Part shown: piece after piece, positions 58,671-64,000 of the stretch
Layout of the letters: every line of letters starts with the position of its first letter
Numbering within the stretch: the first letter of the stretch is position 1
Assembly (NCBI RefSeq): GCF_007859915.1
Contig: NZ_SJPM01000022.1
Location: 1-64,000, forward strand
Reading direction: 5' to 3'
Origin: Neorhodopirellula pilleata
GTDB lineage: Bacteria; Planctomycetota; Planctomycetia; Pirellulales; Pirellulaceae
Length of the DNA stretch: 64,000 nt
Made by a program: the position numbers and the translations under genes
Notes under the pieces: model-generated
What the model was told of the DNA's origin: nothing
The model's input: the letters and a program-made list of their open reading frames with translations, nothing else
Databases searched by the model: none

Positions 58671-61600
58671 ATGACTTTCCTGACGAAACAACTCTGTCTC
58701 GCCACCACGTTGGCTATTTCTCTCGTGATGTTCCCTTGGCCACTTTCCGCCGAGCCGTTGCATTTCCAGAAAGGCGACCATATCGCTCTGGTCGGCAACG
58801 AACTGGGCGAACGGATGCAGCACCAAAACCAATGGGAAACGCTGCTGCACCAAACTCATGCCGACAAGAACCTCGTCGTTCGCAATCTGTGTGTGCCAGG
58901 CGATGAACCGGAGGTTCGTTTGCGAAGTCTCAACTTCGGCACACCCGATGACCATCTCACGCACGTGCAGGCCGACGTCGTGCTATTCTTCTTCGGCTTC
59001 AACGAATCGTTTCGACTCAAAGACGACGTCGATCACGCATTGGTGCTCAAGGATTTTCAAAAAGAACTCACCACCGTCGTCAATCACACCTACGCGCAAG
59101 CTTTCAACAGCGAAGCGACGCCACCGCGGATCGCGTTGATCTCTCCGATCGCATTCGAAGACACCGGCAACCCACATTTGCCCGATGCAAAACGCCGCAA
59201 TCAAGCACTCGAGGCGATCACGCGGGCGATGGCGGAAGTCGCCGAATCGACCGGCGCGACGTTCGCCGATGTCTTTCATCCCACTCTCGAGTTGTTCGAA
59301 AAGACCGAAGCCCAATTAACGCTTCAAGGGGCTCATTTGAACGACCGAGGTTATGTGGCGTTCGCACCGATTTTGCTGCAAGCGTTGACCGGCCAAGATC
59401 ACTCCGAAACGACGATCGATGCGAAATTGAAAGCCGAAGTCGACGACAAAAGCTTTCACTTTTTCAACCGCTACCGTACCGTCAACGGCTATTCCATTTA
59501 CGGTAAACGAGGCGAAGCCGGATCGGACGGAACCTATCGCAACCGCGAAGTGATGAATCGCGAACTGGAAATCCTTGATGAAATGTCCGCCAATCGCGAT
59601 GCCCGTATCTGGGCCGTCGCCGCCGGGAAAGATGTCGCCGACGAAGTCGATGATTCCAATACATTGCCCTTCATCACGCCCAAAACCAACGTGGGCGGCG
59701 ACAACGACCCGAACGCCAAAAACGGAAAGCTCGGGTCGCTCGACTACCTACCGAGCAACGAACAGGTCAAGACGTTTGACCTCGCCGATGGCTATCAAAT
59801 CCAACTCGTCGCGTCGGAAGAACAGTTCCCGCAATTGGCCAATCCGGTCGCGTTGAATTTTGACGCCAAGGGGCGTCTGTGGGTGTCGACAATGCCGTCC
59901 TATCCGCACTGGAAACCCAAGACGCCGATGGACGACCAAGTCTTGATTTTCGAAGACGACAACGGCGACTACTTGGCCGATCGTTGCATCACGTTCGCCC
60001 GTGGTTTGCACCAACCGACCGGTTTCGAACTGGGCAACGGAGGCGCCTACATCGGGAATCAACACAACGTCGTGTTCATGAAAGACACCGACGGTGACGA
60101 CGTGGCCGACACCCGCACCGACTTGCTGTGCGGTTTCGACACCGCCGACTCGCACCACGGTTTGGCCGCGTTCGATTGGGGACCAGGAGGTCAGCTCTAC
60201 CTGCAAGAAGGCACGTTTAAGTTTTCACAAATCGAAAGCCCTTATGGTTTGACTCGTTTGATCGAAGGCGGTGTTTGGCGTTTCCATCCGAAGACGCATC
60301 AATTCGGCGTTCACGTGAACTTTTCGTTTGCCAACCCATGGGGCTTTGCGTTTGACTACTTCGACCAAGACTTCATCGGCGACGCGTCACCGGGCTATGG
60401 CTACTGGGCTCCGCCGATCAGCGGTCGTTTGGACTACCCGCTCAAGCACCCCGGCGGTTCACAACACCGCCGCGTCGCGAGCGAGCAGGGTTATGACGAC
60501 GCTCATGTGACCTACGATACGTTTTATCAAAAACGGATTCGGCCGCTTGCCGGATGCGCCTTGATGAGCAGCTCGCACTTCCCCGACGAAATGCAAGGCG
60601 ATTTCCTGGTCACGAACGTGATCGGCGAACGAGCGATCTTGGTTCACGACGTGAAGGAACAAGACAGCGGCTTTGTCGGCACCGAAGTCCCGATGTTGGT
60701 CAACGGAGGCGACGGCAATTTCCGTCCCGTCGACATCGAGATCGCACCGGACGGTTCGTTGTATGTCGTCGATTGGCACAACGCCCTGATCGGTCACCTC
60801 CAACACAACTTGCGCGACCCTAATCGCGACCAAAGCCACGGAAGGATCTGGCGGATTTCGCATAAAACGCGGCCCGTTGTGGATGCTCCGGTGATCGCCG
60901 ACATGCCGACGGCCAAATTGGTCCAGCACTTGGTCAGCGACTTTTGTGCAGCCAACCAACGTCATGCTTACCGCGTCCGTCGTGAACTTTGGAACCGGGA
61001 TTCCGATGCGGTATTGCAAGCGGTCCAAGCGAGCGTCCTGGCCGACCGAGCGAACGCCTCACCGCACGATCAACTCGAAGCTTTGTGGATGCATCAGGCT
61101 CACGACGTGATCGACGAGTCGCTGCTCAAGAACGTTCTGCTGTCGGACGATCATCGCATTCGTGCGGCCGGCCAACGCGTCTTGTCTTACTGGATGAACC
61201 GGCCGCAATGGCAACTCTCCGCCGATGAGACGTTGGCGCTGTTGCGAAAAGGCACCAGCGACACGCATCCTCGCGTGCGTCTGGAATCGTTGCGAGGGAT
61301 CACGTTTGCGGTCGGCGAATCGTGGGCGCTGAACATCGAAACGGACCTGATCCGTTCGGCGCTGTCGGTTTTGCAACGGCCGGTGGACAAGTACTTGCTG
61401 TACACGCTCAACGAAGCCATGCGTCGGTTTGAACAGGTCATCGAGAACCGCAACCGATTCTTGCCCGATCCCGATCAGCTCGCTTCCCATCACGGCGGTG
61501 CACGATCGAATCGTGACGACGAATCCATCACCTTGGTATCCGAACCGAGTAAGGTCGCCGGCCCCACCGATCACGGGTCGTTGTTGCGAACGATGCCATT

Positions 61601-63416
61601 GTTTTTGGAAATGCCCGGATACATTGTTCGATACCAAATCGATCGCCTGAAGACCGCCGAGTTGTTGGCGACGTCGCGCAACAGCCAAGACGCCAAGTAC
61701 ATTCCGCTGCACGCGGCGATCTTGGCACGCGGCGATGTCTCTTCCGGCGATCGCCAAGCGGCGTTGGATGCTTTGATCGCACTGCAAGACTCCGATCCGG
61801 CTGCGGTTTTGATCGATGTCACCGAGAAGCTTGATTGGAAGAATCCATCCCGATCGGCTGCGAATGCCCAAGCGGCCCAGGGCCTATCCAAGTTGCTCTT
61901 GAACTTGCCAGTGTCCAATCTGAAATCGCAAAAAGAACGCTTGACCAAGATCGCCACTGAGTCTTCTAGTCCGCTGGCGTCGACCGCGATGGCCGCGCTC
62001 ATCAGCAGCGGCGACGCGGACGTTGCCTGGTCGATGGCCAACAAGAGTGAAGCGAATTTGAAGAATTGGCTCGTCGGTGTCGGTCAACTGCCGCAAAAAG
62101 ACGATCGAATCGCACAACGTCCCCGAGTCGTCGAGCAGATCAGAAGCGACAACACCGACATCGTCGCCGCCGCGATCACGGCCTTGGCAACGATCCCCAG
62201 CGATTGGGCGCAAACGGCGAGGTTGATCTCCGGCCGGATCGGCAACGGGAAGCTTCGCGACACCGCCGTCCAAGCGTTGCTGAAAACGCCTAAGACCGCC
62301 TTCGATGAAGCAACCGGTCGACAGATCGCCGGAACGCTCGTTGGCGTCGCCGAGAAAACCGCGAAAGCCAAACGGACTAGTGACGAATTCATCGACGCGA
62401 TGCAGTTGGTCGATAAAGTGTTGCCGACACTTCCCCAAGCCGAGGCCCGTGATTTCCGTGATCGATTGCGAGAAGTGACCGTGCGATTGATTCGGATCCG
62501 AACCGTCGAGGAAGAAATGCGATACGACGTCGCCTACTTCGCCGCCGAAGCAGGACGAACGATCCAAGTGGTATTAGAGAACCACGATTTGATGCCACAC
62601 AACTTGGTCTTCACCCAACCGGGCGCTCTCAAAAGCGTCGCGACCGCCGCTCTCGAAGCGGGCCCGCGAGGCATCAACGGTGGCAAGCCTTACGTACCCG
62701 CGAGCGACGAAGTGTTGCATGCGACGGGACTCGTCGGTGTTGACGGCAAGGCCGTGCTCACGTTCGAAGCCCCCACGGTTCCCGGCGAGTACCCTTACGT
62801 TTGCACGTTCCCCCAACACTGGTACCGGATGTACGGCGTGATGGTGGTGGTCGACGATTTGGAAGCCTGGAATGCGGACCCCAAGATCCCGGCCGACCCG
62901 ATCGGGAATAACCGCTCGTTCGTTTCGGCATGGCAAAGCAGCGATTTCGCCGACGACCTGACCCAAGATTTGCGCGGCCGTTCACCGGAGATCGGCAAAA
63001 AGATTTTCAAAGAAGCGACCTGTGCGAGTTGTCACCAGATCGCTGGCGAAGGCGGCCAGATCGGTCCGGCATTGGACTCCGTAATGACGAAGTGGAAAGG
63101 GAACCCTCGCGAGTTGTTGCGAGAAATCCTGCATCCTTCCGACCGGATCGATGACAAGTACGCGATGTACATCGTCTTGACACTCGATGGTGAAACGTTC
63201 TCCGGGCTGCTTGTCGATCAAGATGATGAAGTCGTTCAGTTACTCGCCAACGCCGAAGCGAAGGAACCGACCGTGATCGAAAAAGACGAGATCGACGAGA
63301 TGATCAAGACGAAAACCTCGATCATGCCCAAAGCCTTGATAGATCAGTACACGCAAGACGAGATCTTCGAATTACTCTCGTACCTGCAATCGGTGGGCAA
63401 CTCACCGGTTCCGTAA
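58671..63416 (+). CDS. giant secreted SGNH-hydrolase/dehydrogenase/HEAT/cupredoxin/cytochrome c protein
   Basis: From the ATG at 58671 this is 1581 residues with a signal peptide (about 1-26). In order: a GDSL/SGNH-hydrolase-like domain (about 27-255; I-A-L-V-G-N-E-L-G-E, G-A-H-L-N-D-R-G), a PVC-type membrane-bound dehydrogenase propeller (about 370-750), a HEAT-like helical region (about 770-1270), a type-1 copper domain with His1310, Cys1378, His1383 and Met1387 in azurin-like spacing, and a cytochrome c domain with C-A-S-C-H at 1451-1455 and a distal Met expected later. It is probably a periplasmic redox enzyme with electron transfer from dehydrogenase via copper and haem. The combination in one chain is large but known in planctomycetes. 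Confidence 0.9.
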   Translation: MTFLTKQLCLATTLAISLVMFPWPLSAEPLHFQKGDHIALVGNELGERMQHQNQWETLLHQTHADKNLVVRNLCVPGDEPEVRLRSLNFGTPDDHLTHVQADVVLFFFGFNESFRLKDDVDHALVLKDFQKELTTVVNHTYAQAFNSEATPPRIALISPIAFEDTGNPHLPDAKRRNQALEAITRAMAEVAESTGATFADVFHPTLELFEKTEAQLTLQGAHLNDRGYVAFAPILLQALTGQDHSETTIDAKLKAEVDDKSFHFFNRYRTVNGYSIYGKRGEAGSDGTYRNREVMNRELEILDEMSANRDARIWAVAAGKDVADEVDDSNTLPFITPKTNVGGDNDPNAKNGKLGSLDYLPSNEQVKTFDLADGYQIQLVASEEQFPQLANPVALNFDAKGRLWVSTMPSYPHWKPKTPMDDQVLIFEDDNGDYLADRCITFARGLHQPTGFELGNGGAYIGNQHNVVFMKDTDGDDVADTRTDLLCGFDTADSHHGLAAFDWGPGGQLYLQEGTFKFSQIESPYGLTRLIEGGVWRFHPKTHQFGVHVNFSFANPWGFAFDYFDQDFIGDASPGYGYWAPPISGRLDYPLKHPGGSQHRRVASEQGYDDAHVTYDTFYQKRIRPLAGCALMSSSHFPDEMQGDFLVTNVIGERAILVHDVKEQDSGFVGTEVPMLVNGGDGNFRPVDIEIAPDGSLYVVDWHNALIGHLQHNLRDPNRDQSHGRIWRISHKTRPVVDAPVIADMPTAKLVQHLVSDFCAANQRHAYRVRRELWNRDSDAVLQAVQASVLADRANASPHDQLEALWMHQAHDVIDESLLKNVLLSDDHRIRAAGQRVLSYWMNRPQWQLSADETLALLRKGTSDTHPRVRLESLRGITFAVGESWALNIETDLIRSALSVLQRPVDKYLLYTLNEAMRRFEQVIENRNRFLPDPDQLASHHGGARSNRDDESITLVSEPSKVAGPTDHGSLLRTMPLFLEMPGYIVRYQIDRLKTAELLATSRNSQDAKYIPLHAAILARGDVSSGDRQAALDALIALQDSDPAAVLIDVTEKLDWKNPSRSAANAQAAQGLSKLLLNLPVSNLKSQKERLTKIATESSSPLASTAMAALISSGDADVAWSMANKSEANLKNWLVGVGQLPQKDDRIAQRPRVVEQIRSDNTDIVAAAITALATIPSDWAQTARLISGRIGNGKLRDTAVQALLKTPKTAFDEATGRQIAGTLVGVAEKTAKAKRTSDEFIDAMQLVDKVLPTLPQAEARDFRDRLREVTVRLIRIRTVEEEMRYDVAYFAAEAGRTIQVVLENHDLMPHNLVFTQPGALKSVATAALEAGPRGINGGKPYVPASDEVLHATGLVGVDGKAVLTFEAPTVPGEYPYVCTFPQHWYRMYGVMVVVDDLEAWNADPKIPADPIGNNRSFVSAWQSSDFADDLTQDLRGRSPEIGKKIFKEATCASCHQIAGEGGQIGPALDSVMTKWKGNPRELLREILHPSDRIDDKYAMYIVLTLDGETFSGLLVDQDDEVVQLLANAEAKEPTVIEKDEIDEMIKTKTSIMPKALIDQYTQDEIFELLSYLQSVGNSPVP

Positions 63417-63509
63417 CGATTCGAACGGTTGTTCCGATTGCGCAAGGGTTGCTAAGACCAACCCGGCGAAAATCGCTCCCGAAGTCGGCCCGACTCTTGA
63501 ACACGAACT

Positions 63510-64000
63510 ATGTTGGCACTCATGAAAAGTGCCAATTTTCCAATCGTGTTACTGTTCGTCTCGCTGTTCGTGTCGCTGTTCGGCGGTGCTTCGTTTCTCG
63601 ACGAACAAACCGCCACGGCGGACTGGTTGACGTTACCATCGCGTTATACGCACGATGACATCTCGGGCCAACGGGTTTCGCAGTACGCCCCCGTGGAATT
63701 GCCCGTCGCCGCGAACACGCCTCCGCTGCGCACCAGCGGTTACACGCACTATCGAAGTACCCTTGCGTACGGCCAATCGGCCGATAACTACCACCGTGTC
63801 GAAGAATGGGGTGATCCAGTACGGCCCTACGGCGAATGGCGATTCCCCTTTCGTCCTTACAGCACCCCGTATCCGAACTGGGGACCACCCTACGCGGGCC
63901 TGAACCTTTACAACGGTTTTGGGTTTGGGTTCGGCGGCGGAGTCGTTCCGGGACAAGGACCGGCATTAGGGCAACCTGGAATGGGACAACCCGGAATGGG
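63510..64000 (+). CDS. secreted proline/glycine-rich protein (partial)
   Basis: Two in-frame ATGs lie at 63510 and 63522; the frame is open to the end of the window (at least 163 codons). A signal peptide (I-V-L-L-F-V-S-L-F-V-S-L-F-G-G-A) is followed by a Tyr/Pro/Arg-rich part and, near the window edge, Gly/Phe/Pro repeats (G-F-G-F-G-G-G, G-Q-P-G-M-G twice). It resembles the low-complexity surface proteins of planctomycetes. The C terminus is missing from the window, so the full length is unknown. Confidence 0.7.
   Translation, partial: MLALMKSANFPIVLLFVSLFVSLFGGASFLDEQTATADWLTLPSRYTHDDISGQRVSQYAPVELPVAANTPPLRTSGYTHYRSTLAYGQSADNYHRVEEWGDPVRPYGEWRFPFRPYSTPYPNWGPPYAGLNLYNGFGFGFGGGVVPGQGPALGQPGMGQPGM

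Overview
The window looks like a chromosomal segment of a planctomycete, most likely family Pirellulaceae (Rhodopirellula-like). The basis is gene content rather than a database match: a very large secreted fusion ending in a PVC-type cytochrome c domain, a secreted sulfatase, secreted trypsin/PDZ proteins in series, many Ser/Thr-kinase-like genes, YXWGXW-type and glycine-rich secreted proteins, and few Shine-Dalgarno sequences.

Layout. (1) Positions 1-13248 are the right-hand part of an integrated mobile element. It ends in a tyrosine integrase whose last codons run across the terminator and the 3' part of a tRNA-Glu(UUC) gene (13211-13283, minus). Inward from the integrase lies a tightly overlapping rightward replication operon (8267-11791) with an initiator-like protein carrying candidate iterons and a DnaB-type helicase. 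Then come a divergent control region, HTH regulators, a zinc-ribbon membrane protein and unknown genes. No capsid, tail, terminase or conjugation gene is visible, and the left end lies outside the window. (2) 13424-29624 is ordinary chromosome: csrA, a TlpA-like lipoprotein, a four-gene operon of secreted trypsin/PDZ proteins (one with an intact triad, two catalytically dead), a GspE/GspF-like pair, and an overlapping pair of an active-looking Ser/Thr kinase and an FHA-pseudokinase. (3) 29862-42404 is a decayed, repeat-rich accessory zone: a broken pstS-like gene, three intact and two ruined Uma2-family genes, an IS1380-family transposase remnant, a nucleotidyltransferase/partner pair, and surface-polysaccharide genes (ABC-2 permease, TMTC-like membrane protein, GT2, DUF2304). 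Several families of nested palindromes are scattered among them. (4) 42406-64000 returns to core genome: fusA, rpsG and rpsL on the minus strand; dapA, an alpha/beta hydrolase and a YbjN-like gene on the plus strand; a trypsin-like/lipoprotein pair; a YXWGXW protein; an MMPL transporter overlapping lspA; a sulfatase; a 1581-residue SGNH/dehydrogenase/HEAT/cupredoxin/cytochrome c protein; and the start of another secreted protein.

The most interesting signals are: the palindrome families, some of them complete nested hairpins of 290-385 bp and one sitting inside a disrupted Uma2 gene; the active/inactive enzyme pairings (HtrA-like operon, kinase pair); the nonamer iteron clusters in the element's initiator-like gene; and a shared two-helix membrane module with a D-x-Q-D-N-T motif in one element gene and one chromosomal gene. 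Function calls rest on motif recognition by eye; no search was run.
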